A DNA stretch of 64,000 nt, from the NCBI RefSeq assembly GCF_040115645.1, contig NC_089545.1:1116001-1180000 (forward strand). The letters are read 5' to 3'. Both the position numbers and the translations under genes were made by a program. Shown one piece after another: positions 48,085 to 62,167 of this stretch. The notes beneath the pieces are model-generated. The model was not told where the DNA came from and searched no databases. It saw only the letters and a program-made list of their open reading frames with translations. Within the stretch, counting starts at the first letter, position 1. Each line of letters begins with the position of its first letter. The stretch is from Euwallacea fornicatus (taxonomy: Eukaryota > Arthropoda > Insecta > Coleoptera > Curculionidae).

Positions 48085-48605
48085 AAATAATCCAACGTAT
48101 TATTCGAAGATGAGTCTTTGTTTAGCATTTTCCGAAAGTCCATAATTATGGAGAACGTTCCATGATGGCATGAGGTGATATCATATTGCATCATAGAACC
48201 TAGCTCGTTTCTTTGCGACAAACTCCGAACCAAGTGCTGCACAAGGACCATGTGCTCCAACTTGCAATTTTTCCTTTCGAATATGCTGTTGATCCAGAAC
48301 TCCTCTGTATGCAAAACAGAGGTCGTTCTCATGGCTGCCAGACTACTACGCGTTGGCTCAGGGACGACAAGGTAACTGTTTTGGCCACCACAATCACCCG
48401 ACTTAAATCCCATAGAGCATGTATGGGACACGCAGCAAAGGCAACTTAATTTGCTTATGGCGCGTGTTCAAGGCAAGTTGGCCCTTGGGGATATCCTTAG
48501 GGAGCAGTGGCATTTTTACCACAAAGGATTATAGATAAGGTGATTTTGAGTATGCCAAGATGTTGCCTTGGTGTTATTAATGCTCACGGTGGTAACACGA
48601 GGTAG
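48085..48605 (+). pseudogene. 5'-truncated Tc1-like transposase fragment
   Basis: Plus-strand C-terminal half of a Tc1-type transposase in several frames. A weak DE-type block lies at about 48108. LRQTPNQVLHKDHVLQ and QNRGRSHGCQTTTRWLRDD follow at 48213-48350, where the family has QDNARSHVA. Then LFWPPQSPDLNPIEHVWDTQ runs at about 48375-48435 with the catalytic Glu. The C-terminus reads DKVILSMPRCCLGVINAHGG near 48540-48600 and stops. The N-terminal DNA-binding half and both TIRs were not found, so it is a truncated relic. Confidence 0.8.
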
Positions 48606-51600
48606 TGAAGACATTTGATGTGAAGTTGTTGTGAACTAATATAATTATACAAATAAAAATTATAGCCAAAAGTATGTTTGTTCCTTAGATTCTTTTCAGC
48701 AGTGCATATGGTTTTTAACTCAGAAAAAAACAGGGACGTGTAAATTGCGATTTTTATGTAAAAACTTGCGCATAAATCATACGGCAGAAAAATAATTCGA
48801 AAACTGCTGCCATGTGCCAATGACTTTTAGAGTAAACTGGCACATATTTTATAACAAGCAGTTTTCTAGTGCAAGATTGTGCTGCATTATGATGTACCAA
48901 TTCACAAGATTCTCTTTCCTTATGAATCCAAGTTCAACGTTCATTAAAAGAAAGATATTTGCATATTTCCGACTTCTTTCTATAAACGTAAACCGAGTGA
49001 TATACAATTTCTCATGCTAATTTCGCATAATTACTGCATAAAAGTCGTGTACCTATTCACACAGCGTGCACTTAACATCTGAAGGCGCGAACTGTTAAAA
49101 AATCCTCATACATATTCATGCCGTTATTAAATGTTAAAACTGGCTGCTTAACGGGGACGGGGAAAAGAAGAGCGACTTCAAAAGGCCCTAAGTGTCGAAA
49201 GGGGCCCTTTTTATCAGTCCAAATTAGATACAGATAAAATTTGCACTTCGCACAAATTAGGCGACACTTCTCTCTATTTTGCATGTCAAACGATGGGGGA
49301 TAAGCCCCAAATTTCGTTGGGGACAAATTTAGACAACCCAAATCTCATAATTTATTTATAGTAGCTAATCAGAACCATTTTGTCACGTTTTCCTAAAAGA
49401 GATTCATTGGACGAATTTTAAATACCCGTCGGGGGGTACGTCTCTTACCACTTTTTTCGTAGAATGATTTGAACTTTTCGAAACTGAAATTATATTGTGG
49501 GAAAAGAGTTCTCAAGAGAATTATACTCTATTGTATGGAAATTAGTTGAGCTACCTATTTGTGTCTCATTATGTCAACATATGCCTGATTACCATATCAC
49601 ATTGGCAAATTACATGGTGTCATTCGATTCATAGGAATAGCTCCGAGCAGCCATGTTACAAGAATTTTATTTGTTCGTCTAAGCTGAAAATTAAAGTCTC
49701 TAATAACAGTAATCGAGGACAATTTTTTCATTTTAGTAAATTTTTTCAGTATTACTGGCCAATTTGTAGGAAGTGAGGGTAAGCGTGCATCCTTTGATAA
49801 TAACGACATGACAGGTATTTAGAAACATCTCGTGCATAAATTAAAGTACATGTCTGCTAGTAGAACTCAGTAGCTAATTAATCCATAATAGGCTTCCTTT
49901 GCATAATTAATGACTGTTCCTGGTAAGTTATTGGTTCGGTTACCCAGTGGATGTTAGGTGGTAATTACTATACACGTTACTGAACCATGAGGCAAATCTG
50001 TTAGAATAGTACCTGTCGGTACGAAAATATATAGATGAATGAATTGCTCGAGAAGTCCCAATATGTGAAATCAACAAAAAATATTTTCAAGGGCGAAAAG
50101 AAGTGAATCATCATACCTCAAAACTTTCAGTCGACCGAGAGCACTGCAGACTTTCTAGAAGATTTTCTAGGAGAAAATAAGTGCGACGTCATATCGATGA
50201 TATCGTGCAGCTCTACTGCCCTCTGCGTCTGTTCACAGGACCCAAAACCTAATACTGGATTTTCGCCTGAACAAAATCCAATCCGAGTTGGTTCAGGTTA
50301 GAAGCAATCTTTGACTCTTTTGTACATGTATCGTCTGGTTTCGCACCATGATTTCAATTTGCACAATGCGCAGGTCTGAAGTCAAAGCATTCAACTAAAA
50401 CAATTCTTCCATCTAGTCTCGTTAATTCGTGAGATGAAGCCGGGCCTAATTTCTTCAACTCGTTATATTTCAACGAAACACAATTCGCATTTGAAATTCG
50501 GTTGCTCAGTGCTATAGCAACTGAGAAAATCTGTCCAGAAAAGAGAGAATCATTAATTTGTCCTTTTATACGGACAGAAACTCCCATCGGCAACAAATGA
50601 GTGACCTTCAAAAGCATTCGGCCGCCTACATCTATTTTCTGGGTGTCGGAGTAAGAGCTCATTCCAGAGGTGTTCCTTTTCTCTCATAGAGAGAAAAATC
50701 CAATTCAAATTCCTGTCGTTCCAGTGGTTTTTGTTGTTCCTTGTTTCCCGCTGTTTCTGTTTTCTTGTTGATTCTGTTGTTCCCGTTCTGCTAGTTCTTA
50801 CTGTTATTATTAGATGGTTTGACTCACCCCCATGAAGTCGCTTCATTTTCCTAGCAAGGCAAACAATTCAATAAAACTCTACAAAAAAGAGGAAATGAAA
50901 GTTCAATAACGGCATATCACAGCGATTTAACGGTCGCCAGAAAACCGATGAGTTGGTACGAAGAGCAAGCGCCGGGCCACCGTTTTGGCGCATTACGGGC
51001 ATTTCCCCAGTTGCGGAAACTTTTATGTACGGGTCATAAAGCGAATGAATGCTAATAGCATTATCTATACTAAGCTTCCGCTTGCAATAAAAGCGCCCAA
51101 CCCATGCTGATGCGCCGCGAATTTAAGTCCCTCTCTGGCGACGCTCTTTCGGCAACGTTTAGAGCCACTATTGCCCCTTTGTTCAAAAATAATTTATATC
51201 GACAAGGGTTGAGGAATACAGGCGATTTATACGATTGTTCATGGTAAATGTGGTGGTGGCTTGGCAAGCTGAATTTATTTCTCGTTTCAGGGAAGAAAAT
51301 CAAACAATGGATTTTTAACTCTCCAAAAACCGAAACTAAGAGTAGCGATTCTTTTTACTTTGTAGTAATTTAAACTTAACCTCCTAATGGTCTTTCTCCT
51401 TGATCCAATCCGGGTCTTATCTGTCCAAAACTTACACTTTCAGGTTGCGGTAAGTGGCTATCTATTTTTGAAGACACCGAAATCAAAGTCAATTCGTGGT
51501 CCCTTAGGGACGAGGGATAAATATTTCGTAGCAGCAACTACATTTCCTCCATCTTCTCAGTCTCGCGTATCTCACACGCGAACGGAAACAAGATGAGGAC

Positions 51601-51649
51601 CTTAGACCTAGCGTTGTTTAGTTATAGCTCAATGACGTAACTTTTTATG
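48606..51649. other. Intergenic stretch without supported genes
   Basis: Two overlapping minus-strand frames at 50354-50846 (about 100 residues each) remain open through the same DNA, and neither shows a motif I know. At 49140-49340 a segment with ACGGGGACGGGG, AGTGTCGAAAGGGGCCC and CCCCAAATTTCGTTGGGG words looks repeat-like, but I could not match it elsewhere in the window. Confidence 0.4.
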
Positions 51650-52018
51650 CACGTCACAGGCATTTTATCAGCAGTGATACCACAAGTCTTCAAAATTATT
51701 ATGCAACAGGAAGCTGTTAGGTATGGGTGTTTACACATTGCTTTTTACACCGATTGTTTAAGAATTTGGACATTATACCAACAATAATAGTAACATCAAC
51801 ATCGATAATAAATAATCACGAGCACTATTTTAGTTATCAAAAGAACACATTTTCACCGCCAAAATTTAAACCAAAACGTCAATAAATTACGCGGCAACCA
51901 TGGGAAAATGGGGTTATGTTTAGACATTCAAATGTATCTTTATCCTTTTTTAGCAAATGCAATTTATGACTTGTTATTTTACGTAAGGCGACTCTCAATC
52001 GTTACATGTTGTGACGTG
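51650..52018. mobile_element. Non-autonomous inverted-repeat element, CACGTCACA family, copy 2
   Basis: Begins CACGTCACAGG and ends TTGTGACGTG, a 9-bp perfect terminal inverted repeat (CACGTCACA). It is co-linear with 16892-17278, sharing ATTATACCAACAATA, AACGTCAATAAATTA, GCGGCAACC, GTTATGTTTAGACATTCAAA and ACTCTCAAT. About 369 bp, no open frame shared with copy 1. The better-preserved ends make this the copy to use for defining the family. Confidence 0.75.
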
Positions 52019-54229
52019 ATATATGTGGTCTTACCAACTGGTTGGTAATGAAGGAATCGTTCAAGATTAACATTTGCTGCTAAGGTGAGAGATATCTACG
52101 CAAAAAGAAGTCCATTTGCACCTCATGAAAAGCTGCACTATAATTTCGCACCCGAACTCAAAATTCAAAACTTTTTCTGGCCAAACTCGGAGTTGTCTGA
52201 CTGTCCTGCTATTGCTAATTGTTCCGGAATTCCACCAAAAACTGTCGACAGTTTTAAACCCCCCTAATTGATATTCGCGCCATGGCGCTCCCGCTTTTAT
52301 GAAGGAGTCATTTCGTAAAAATACTGAACCACAGTCCATTATTTTGCCCCCATGTCGGCCCAGCCGATTGACCCTCGGACAATTAATTTACGTCAGTCCA
52401 TAAAAAGCGGTGCAGAAAATTTAGCGTCCCATGAAATTCGCAATACCCGCCATTCATATTCCTCTGCAATTATCAGCGTACTTTATTACCCGTGCAGGGA
52501 CGGACTTAGAGAAAGATTCTAACACACCTCTAATATTTACATAACCACAAAGGAAACTGTGAAAATCAGTTTCTTTTAGAATCATTGACAACTACTTATC
52601 ACGAAGAAAATTCTCTCAATACCATGCCGGGTAAATCGAGTTCTGGAAGAGACGCAAAATCGGAGATTAATTGTGGTTATTTTACTTGAGGTGTATCGAC
52701 TTTCATTTAGAGCTATTCTTTCTGTCGTGCCTGAAGTCGTTCCAGCCTACCATGAGAAGGATATGCAGCGGCTTCATTGCGTAAAAAATAGAACTGGAAA
52801 AATCTTTTTTTTTTGTTTTTTTTTTATAAATTTCGCCAATCTAAGATTATGGCCATGTCTCCACCACTGCATGGTCATAAAACGGCCCCCAGCAAGAAAA
52901 GTTACATAACCTCACCCTTTTTGTGGCTTTACATCGAGTTTTGTAACAATTTGGTTGGCACCCGAGCGTTACAGCAATAAATTAGTATCGAGTCAAACCA
53001 TTTTCTCGTATTTTCAGTGGATTTATATCGGCGCGCGTCGCCCATAAATCTCCGCATTTGAATAATGGCCGCCGAAAAATTGGATTTAGTCCAAATGGAA
53101 AATCCGTACGTTTGGAAACTTTTAGTGGATGCGGACCCCGGCGGGAAACGGAAAACCAATCAGACCTTTTTTTCCTAGAGAATATTGCATGAATAATGTC
53201 CCAGTTGCTTTGGCCGGGTATAAAAAGATGTTAAGAACTCTTATTCTTCTACTGAGGTCTTGCAGAAAACTCTTCACTAAGTTGTAATCGTTCTGGTTAC
53301 CATCGTCGTATCGTGAAAATATAAACCGCAAGATAATCCAAAAGAGCAAGCTTCCCATGCAAAGTTCTATACGAACCAATAAATAAAATACTCGTATATT
53401 CGGCACCCTCGTGCTTCTTTCTATCCTAAATTGCATTTGTACATATTGGTGTGAAAACAATGGTAAAGTCAAAATGGGCCTTTACCAAAAGCGATCGAAA
53501 AGGAAAAACATTAGAAGCAGCGTTATCCAACGTTTAAGAAAACGTGTATGAGAGTGTGAGAGAGAGATCGTAAGAAGGAAGGAGAGGAAAATACTCTGTT
53601 ACATTTTCGAATTATTCCTTTTCGATTGGGATTCGCAGTGAAAATGAAAAAAAACGAAGAATACGTGCGAAAAGTACGTTTATTGAACAACGCTCCAGTC
53701 TTTGCTCATAATATCGTTGACCATTCCCAACTTCTCCCAATAAATCCCAGCCACCAAATCTCCTCTCCAATTTTAGTATATTGTTGTGTGTCAGCCAATT
53801 CAACACCTCCCATATTGAAGTCGAACCCACGTACAAACAATCGTTATAAAGCTTCTAACGGACTGGTGGAGCGTGTAAGAGTTTCTGACGGTCAATGGTT
53901 CAGCCCGCGTTAAAGCTCCGTCCAATGAAATGTTACCGTGTTACCTGCCGATGACGCTGTTACCCGCCCATGGAAATGAACTCTTAAAGAATAGGCCGCT
54001 CTTCTCTCTATTTTTCTAAGCCTCAAAATGGAGAATGATGGACAATTTTTGTGACTCGAATTAGAATGAAGTTGTATAGAGAAGGAAAACTATTTTTTCA
54101 CGTATATAATAGGAACTACACACAGTCCATTGTAACTTGTAATAGTGAAAAGTATGAGAAAAAAGTTATTTATCCAATTACCTACACGTGTAGAAATCAA
54201 CCATTCGTTTTACGGCGATTGCGACAAGA
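52019..54229. other. Intergenic stretch without supported genes
   Basis: No gene. A T-rich run (about 52804-52826) and a purine-rich GAGAGA/GGAAGGAGAGG tract (about 53550-53592) are the only local features. Confidence 0.4.
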
Positions 54230-54450
54230 TACGAGGGATGTCCTATTCGTCTTCTAAAATGTCACAATGAAACATCAGTAGAAAAAATGGCCATTTTGTC
54301 GCACTTGGTGCTCAAATTTTTTCGATATCCAAATTTGTTATAAGTTGTGTCTATATGGAACAAAAAACTGATTGAGGTACGTATTTCAAAGCGTCGTGGC
54401 CCGTCGTCATCAAAAACCAAAACTTACAATAAATTGTTAAACATCCCGTA
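54230..54450. mobile_element. Possible small MITE with TACG..GGATGT ends
   Basis: TACGAGGGATGT at 54230 and the reverse complement of ACATCCCGTA at 54441-54450 (TACGGGATGT) form short imperfect inverted termini resembling the other mariner-related ends. Only about ten bases support it, so it may be chance. Confidence 0.3.
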
Positions 54451-57400
54451 TAAACCTTATCACACTTGTCAACTAATCTGCCCCCTTTAGGCCTAATTCC
54501 AAAATCAGTATTCCCTGGACACACCACACTAGAGGGGTCAACCACGGCAACTGCATTTGTGGGTGTCAGAAACGCATTAGTGGTGCATTAAGACTCGAAC
54601 TGTATCAAATCGAAATTCGGCTTAAGTACCCCAAAAGCGTGATTGATACTCCCAATTCACCCCTTGGTTCTATTGTTATCTATAGCATGGAATTACCATT
54701 TAACTGGATCAAATATGTAATTATAAGAACAAACATGTGAAAATGCAATTAGGCCGCATTCGAGTTGTTGTGTTGTTGAAGTTCAATGGGACTTTTAGTA
54801 AATTTAGCTTAAATTTACTACGAGGAGGGAGGTTTAGTTTCTTTAATGAATTGGGGAGGTACCTATGACCTCAATCTGAGCCTGAACTGATCTGCGCTAT
54901 TTTCAAATATAAATAAACATGATTTGGAGGCTCTTTAAATATTTGCCTTACTACTCGATAAGTACAGCTAGCTACGTCTAATTGTAGTGGCATGGCTTAG
55001 GCTTCGCTTAGATAGTACTCGTAAGACACACGTTAAAATAATATTTATTTGCATGTTCAAAAAAGAAGACGTTTGAGGCTTTCTTCAAGATTCTTTGGCA
55101 GAAGGGAAAGAATCCGTAACCCTCAGCCTTCACGTAGAATTCTTATCGATGCCGATTATAGACATCAATTGTTACATATATCGTTACTTCAATGTGCGGA
55201 ATATGCGACTTTTGCCACTTGAATTCTAGCTAAATCACTGGCGTCAAGAAACTGAGCGTTTTTACCCACTTTTTGAATCCTAAAAGTCTGGGTTTTCAAC
55301 TCAATTTCTTGGCATTTCTGATCTACTCAATTCTACTTTCACCAGCATTTATCTGTATTTTCGGACTAACCAGCGAGTTTTTAAAAACCTAAAACCGTTG
55401 AGGGGACCTTCCGTTGTAAACAGCTAATAAATTTACCGAAATTAGGTTTTAAAAAGCTTTTAAGAACGTCGAAAAAGCCGATTGCCGAGTCTTTTATATC
55501 TGCTCAGGTCCGCTTTGAAAAAGAAACGAAAGTATAATTGAAACGAAAGCATAATTTGTTAAAGTGTCCCTCTGCTAACTTTTAAAACACTAGTTCGAAG
55601 TTTTGAAATTTGTCATCAGCCGAACCATAAGAATGTAATCAAATCGCGTTTTGTTGGGAAAAAGTTTTTCTTTTTTTTTCTTGCGCAAATACATTTTTAA
55701 TACACCGACCTATCGTTTCTTGCCATTGCATTCTAGTTGAAGTCAAAACTGATGATACTCGGTATAAAGAAAGGAAGAAAAAACAGACTACAATTCTTTG
55801 CGAATCAAGAGTATACACAACAGTTTGTCTTATAAATATCACGCATTGCTCGCTACTTTTCAAACTCACTTGATGGTGCACTTTTCACATTACTCTAATG
55901 ATGAATGATGTAGAAAAGCCTATTCCAAAAATATACCTCGCGATGTATCGTGAGAGTAACATGAAAAAGATTTATACATACATATATAAATAACCGATTT
56001 TCGTAAGTACCCTTACTATTTTATTGGCATACTGTGGGTACCGTTACTGCTCCATCTAGCCACGAGAATGTAACGTCATTACACAATTCATAGGTAAATT
56101 AACACATTTTAAACGGTTGATTCTAGAAGGACAATACATTTAATTACGGCAGTGGAAGTGTTAAGTACCAACAATAGCCCGCCATGACTGTCGAAAAAGG
56201 GCTAAACATGAATATCTCGCGAACAAAGTCAGTTTTTGAAGCACAATTAATTATTTTTCATGGTGCTTGAATGTTCTGAATAACAGGATATTTCCTCCCT
56301 ATTTTCTAAACGCATTTCTGTTACAATTTACCATTGTGCCATTGATGGAGATATTATAAACCCCTCGGGCTATTATAAAGTTCAAACTTTGCAATTCATC
56401 TATTCAAGTGACTCAGCAAATTTCACTTCACTGTCTTCTTTTTTTTTGAGGAGGACTAGTTTTGCCAACTATAACTGAGTTTCAAGGGTCTCATGCTACC
56501 GTGAGAGCTAGGATATAAGGAGAATTATAGAAGGAGAATTTTCAGAATTGTTCAATTGAATATTTTGATAGAAATGCAAGAAAATGTGTAATATTTATAG
56601 GTACAAAAATCGAAAAATCTTTTGAAAGCCACAGTATTTTGCAATTTCAGCTATAATAATAATTATTTTTTTGCATATTATTTTGATATTCAACCAAAAT
56701 GCTATAATTTTTGCATTGCGCGTCCCTGAGCTTTTTTTTATGAAAAACATTTTTTTTATGTGCATATAAAGACTTATTCATATATTTTATTTGCTGGAAA
56801 CCAGCTTTTATAGAACTTTTCAGGGTGCAACATAGTTATTAATTTTTGTTTTCTCTCCAAAATTTAGAACATTTTTGTTACAATTTCAACATTTACCCCG
56901 CCACTAATCTACAAAACTTGAGTGGAAATTTTCATCAACTTTAAATAATATTTTCTATGGATTTGAAGATCTCTTTTACTCTCCTTCCAATTTGTCACAT
57001 ACAAAGTACATATTGAAAAGTTTTATTTACAATAATACACTTTAATTTTAAAAAATATTTAAAATGAGTAGTGTTAGGAACCGCAATTAACCCATCACCA
57101 ACTCGATCTTTTAAAAATATCCTGCATCAAAGTAGAGAAATAAAAACCTGACATTTAAACCTTGGTGGTATAATTTAAATTATCTCCAGTTCAATGAAAC
57201 ATGATTGCTTTTTGATGGACCCTCTTTGATATTTTTAAATTGCTTATATGAGTGTTATAAGCTGGTGTTTTTCGATCGTTTATACAGCTTTTTATCTTGC
57301 TGAAATATTCTAGTTAGATTAGTGACGATGGGAGTTTCTAGCAACTTTTTAAACACAAAATGTTGCAATAAAATTGGCTACTTTGACAAGAGCGTTTGAA

Positions 57401-60376
57401 ATTTAAGCACCTTTGGTTTGCCTTATAAATATCCGTTATAAAGCTCAGAAGCAATGCTACACCCTCGTATTGTCATCAGATTATCTAAAGGGGATTTCGT
57501 ACTTCCTAACACCAATAACGCAATTACGGGCGAATACACGGTGGTAAGATGCAGGTTAACTAACCAAGCTATCACATCAAAGTAATGCGAAAACAGACGG
57601 CTGGGGATGTCTCTAACTATATGGATGCTTGGGCCGACCCTTTGTCAACCCTTAACTTTGTTAGAATATACATAGTTCCTCTAATATGTTCCCCCTTCAT
57701 CAAGATTGTATTATAAAGTTACGACTACAGTATACAGATAATTTTTAAAGTTGTTATAGACTTAAGATCAACCAGTGAGTTATTAATAACTTCATTAATA
57801 AAATGACAATACTGAAAACGTCAATATAGAGGAATTTTCTTACTTATGCGAAATATTTCAGTGATGGCGTGAAATAATTAGTAGGAAAATTCCTGAAATT
57901 TGAAAACTATGCCCAATAAGTTAATGCAACACCAATGTCGGGCAGTGTTTTGATATACTGAGAGGGAGTAAAATTTGCTTTATCTCTAATAATTTCTGAA
58001 ACACTGCCCTTAGTTCAAATCTGGGGTAAATATTACCGTTAAGGGTAAAACTACGTACTAATACTAATAATTGTAAATGGGCTAAGCGAGTCATCATAAG
58101 GAGGTTTATTACATACTATTAACGTTTATGTTGAATATACATACGTACGAGGTACTCGAAATAAGTAGACATGTTTTTAGGTAGAAAAAACCCGCGATTA
58201 CTCCAAAAGTATATCTCATTAGGGCGCCGTAAATAGCATTTTTCCCAACGCCGGTAACAAGGGCCGTGCTCGGCTTCGCTTCACACGGGAGATCGTACAA
58301 TCACGGAAAAATACATTTGAGATGTGTAATATGAATGATACTTTCCACGTTCAATTACGTCCGCAAACGAATAAATCAGAACATCTGTGGTGAATCCGAA
58401 TTCAAGGATCAAAACTCTTCTATTTGACATAGGCTACCAGAATGGGAGAATTGGCAAAATGGCCGCCAAGACAACTCTTGATTGGCTAATCACGGTCAGG
58501 CCAGCCTGAGTCCGCAGTCTCAGTAACACTTGTGTGCAAAGTTAACTAACACCTTTCTAAGTTAATAATATATATGTTATACAATATAATATGCATAGCT
58601 ACGGTTTAGTGGTAAAAACTAATGACTTATGAGCTAAACAATATCGATAAAAACAGACTAAACTGTGACAAAACCGGCAGTGAACCAATTGATGATACAA
58701 GTGGTGCCACCTAAGTTTGTAAAAAAGGGTTTTTGACGCAATAAATAAACAAATGCCTAATAAAAAACACATTTTACGGCAGATTACACAGTTGCCACGT
58801 CGACTTAATTCTCATTTGCCTATCTATACAGGTCCTAATAACATCGTTCATACAACACTGTAAATAACTTCTTTAGTTTTATTTTTATGTAATCCACTAG
58901 AGGGTATGTTCACGGTTTGCATTTTTTTTTTCAAATGTTAAGACGAGTCTTCCACTTCGAATTCAAAAGATCTAATGAGAATCCTCTGAGTAATTAGGTA
59001 GGCAACATCGTGAGATCTAAACCACTAGGTACCGAAATGTTATATTTCAATTTAAATACATAGATTATTTTGAGAGCTGCAGTCATTTCTGAGTGACCGG
59101 GAGTGTATTTCACAGAACCTCGATTAGCCTGAGGAGAATTTATTCCAGCTCCGTACTCACCCGAATCGACATGAAAACTAATAATTAAACAAGTTGATTC
59201 ACGAGTTGTGCAGAAAATTTAATGGATTCGGGGCTTTTTTTATGTATCTGGTATATGACCGGTCTCGGTGAGTAAGCATCGTAGAAATAACAGTACATAA
59301 CCTTCAATCGGGAAGTTGGTAATCAAATTGAAGTCAAAGTTAAATCACCTTCTATCCGCCTACCTAGGTAGGTTCGTTCCATAGCTAAACTCGCATAGAT
59401 GAGCAAATATGAAGACGTTAACAATTCTTAATGCTCGCGTCGTGTTTTTAAATGAGCACTCATTTATAAAACTTTAAGGCGTTTACATCATTTAGGGATA
59501 TTACGAGGCAAATTGGTTCTGGTAATAGGCCGTCCGCTAATGTCTTCATATAGAGAGATTCATAATGTTTCAAGCAAAAATGCCTTTTCTAATTTAATTC
59601 AGCTCGGGTTTTAAATTTAAGTGGAATCTCAATTTGAGAGATCCTATTGGAACAACGGGGTACATTAATACTGAAAACATTATTCATTTGATGAGGTTTT
59701 GAAAAGTAGGTACTAGGTATGATTCAACAACGAGAAAATAATATAAGAGTAATTTAACTGTGTACTACTTTCCGCACATGTCAATGTTAAAAACCCACCA
59801 AAATCTTTATCGCTGCCATAGGGCATTTACACGCGGTGCCGTAAAATCTCTTATCACACACTTGTAAGGAAATTATTTTTGCAGCTTAGTGCACAAGAAC
59901 CTAATAAAACTATATTAAAGCGGGTCTCATAAAACCGTTATTAATAAGACAAAAGAAGCATAAACCCATAAAATAGGATAAACCAATTCAACGTGTTAAA
60001 TTTCTTTACTTAAATTAATATTATGGGAAACGTAGTAACCGAAGATGAAGGCTGTTCATTAATAATGATTGTTAGAGGAGTTTATTTTAACAAATGATTT
60101 ATTAATGATCTTATTAGATGAAAATAGGTAGGTAGGTACCCACGGTACCCATTATGAACCGTCGCTCGAAAGCATCGCTGAATCGACGTTCGTGTTACCA
60201 TTTACAAGAATAAATCGCGGATTAATTTATTTACAGTAAGGTTTATTCACTAGGATGTGCGTTAATATGTTAGTTTACGCTCTCACGTTTATTAATACGC
60301 ACCGTACCACCACAAACAATCAATTTCTACTTCCTGTTGCTTGAAAATGAGAGACAAAGGGAAATTTGTTTAAACT
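54451..60376. other. AT-rich intergenic stretch without supported genes
   Basis: No gene and no transposon ends recognised. The block 56500-57300 is very AT-rich. GTAGGTAGGTA repeats occur near 59361 and 60127. This is the gene-free end of the interval between the two convergent genes. Confidence 0.45.
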
Positions 60377-60382
60377 TTTATT
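60377..60382 (-). promoter_or_regulatory. Poly(A) signal of the DDX31-like gene
   Basis: TTTATT on the plus strand, AATAAA on the minus strand, 56 bases past the stop codon of the helicase gene at 60438. Position and sequence are what a cleavage/polyadenylation hexamer should show. Confidence 0.7.
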
Positions 60383-60437
60383 TCAAAATAAATATGGATT
60401 ATTGTTTTATACATAATTTATGTAACTTTTGTAAAAA

Positions 60438-60564
60438 TTAACTTGTTTGATTATTTTTCTTTTTCTTCTTCGCAGGTTCCAAGCCGCTCGAGAATTCAGA
60501 TGCTGTAAGGCTTAGTGACTTCAATGAGCGTTTTTTCCGGGGTTTCACGAGTTCCTGATTGTCT
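60438..60564 (-). CDS. DDX31: DDX31-like RNA helicase, last coding exon
   Basis: Follows the exon at 62168-62366 across a 1.6-kb intron. A TTTTTCCATAG acceptor precedes an A that completes a Glu codon. It then encodes DNQELVKPRKKRSLKSLS, followed by TASEFSSGLEPAKKKKKNN and a stop at 60438-60440. A short S-E-[FY]-S-S-G motif followed by a Lys-rich tail also ends vertebrate DDX31, which separates this protein from DDX10, DDX18 and DDX55. The Lys-rich end fits nucleolar targeting (inference). Confidence 0.85.
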
Positions 60565-62167
60565 CTATGGAAAAAGAAAGAGAAAAGGTTGGTAACTTGT
60601 TTTACCAAAAAAACATAATCTTTTTCCGCCATTGTAAACGTTGTATGCAACTTTAGGTATTCCTGTAAAATAGTTAGGGCGTGAGCCCCTCCGATATGAC
60701 CTCACTTCATATATTCCGTTGAACCGTTTAGCTTGGCAGCAGTTTAGATGAATTCCTATTAGCTGCCTTTAAGAAAACATCTTATATACGTGCCACGGAC
60801 GAATGATAAGCAGAAATTTCTTAAGAAATGTAGGTTGTTCAAGTAGCTTGGCCTAACCCAAAAAAATTAAGTCAAAGTACATTTTTTTCGGTATTTACGG
60901 CCACAGGACATGAACAATATGATGATTTCTTTTTTGTTACTCACCGGCATACCTAATCTTTTTTGTATTCATATCTGAAACATCTGAACAATATTCGCCA
61001 CGGCCGACAAACAGCTTAATCCGAATTATTAAAATATAAAGGCACCAAGCTTATTTTTTAGACCAGTAGCTTCTAACCCTAATTACCAGCAATAGGATCT
61101 TCCCACAAAGTGGCGGCATTTTTCAACTGCGCCGAGCGGCTTTTTTTGACTTCCAGCCGCCAAGCCATTCTTCGATAATCGTGCCCGTACACGTTATTAA
61201 TGAACCCGCGTGATTAATAGTTTGGCGGATTTCGGTAAAAAAATGCGCGCCTCGCCTCTGTTAGATTAATTACCGCTTTATTACCTTTTACGTTAAGCCT
61301 ACCAGATACTTCGGTCAATCAAGCCCGTTCATTTCGAGTTGAAACAATATTTTTTAATTAGAATTTTGATCTCAGATGGCAGATGGATTTTTACATTACG
61401 CCAGGGGTTTCGTGGGTCATTACTAGAGTCATTAATACGGCAACCAACGGCAAAGCTCTCCCTGATAATAGCCACGAATAAAGTTGTTATCAATCTTTCA
61501 GATGAGGGTTGAACAGGTCCTGTACTGCATGTTTGTAGAGGGCGAAAGCCCACACACCAATTTTCGCTGTATGTCTCTCAAATGAAATAAAAACTCATTA
61601 TTGACACCGTCTTCTTTTGTGCATTTATCCGTTCAGAGCAGAAGATTTCTCGTAATAAGGTAATTAAGCGGACTTAAGCAGATAATGTAATTTCAATGCG
61701 GCAGAATCGCAGGTGTAAGTGCCCCATAATTAATCTTTTGTGTTCCATAATGGGACACATCCGATCCACATTCTGAATTAAAGTAATAAGAAAGAGCGCA
61801 TTAGTAACGGGACGGGAGACTGATAATTTACTCTTCTTTCAGGGATATTACCGGCGAGTCCTTTGTTACGGCTAATGCGATTCGTTTTGAAACGGGCTGG
61901 TTCGCGTTCGGGGCAGTTGTTTAAGAATTATTGTAAATTTATTAAATGAAAGTGGAGAAAATATCTCTAATTGTCCTATATAAATAAGAAATATTGCTTA
62001 TTTAAGAATAAGGCAGTTGTGGATTTGTCACAACGCATCGACGACTGCCATGCATTTACAAATTTCTACGCAACATGTATTACAAATGTTGCAAAACGTT
62101 ATCCATTTTCGCATATACGAAACACCTTCGGTTAGCAGGGCAGAGTATAAAATAAAACTATACTTAC
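60565..62167 (-). other. Intron of the DDX31-like gene
   Basis: Runs from a GTAAGT donor next to 62168 to a CCATAG acceptor next to 60564. At 1.6 kb it is the longest intron seen in this gene. No exon, transposon end or RNA gene is visible in it, and the flanking exons join in frame without anything between. Confidence 0.75.

Noticed and set aside
48075..48431. 118-residue minus-strand frame
   Set aside because: It is antisense to a clear Tc1-like transposase fragment.
50354..50846. Two overlapping minus-strand frames of about 100 residues
   Set aside because: Neither resembles a known protein; overlap in two frames suggests chance.
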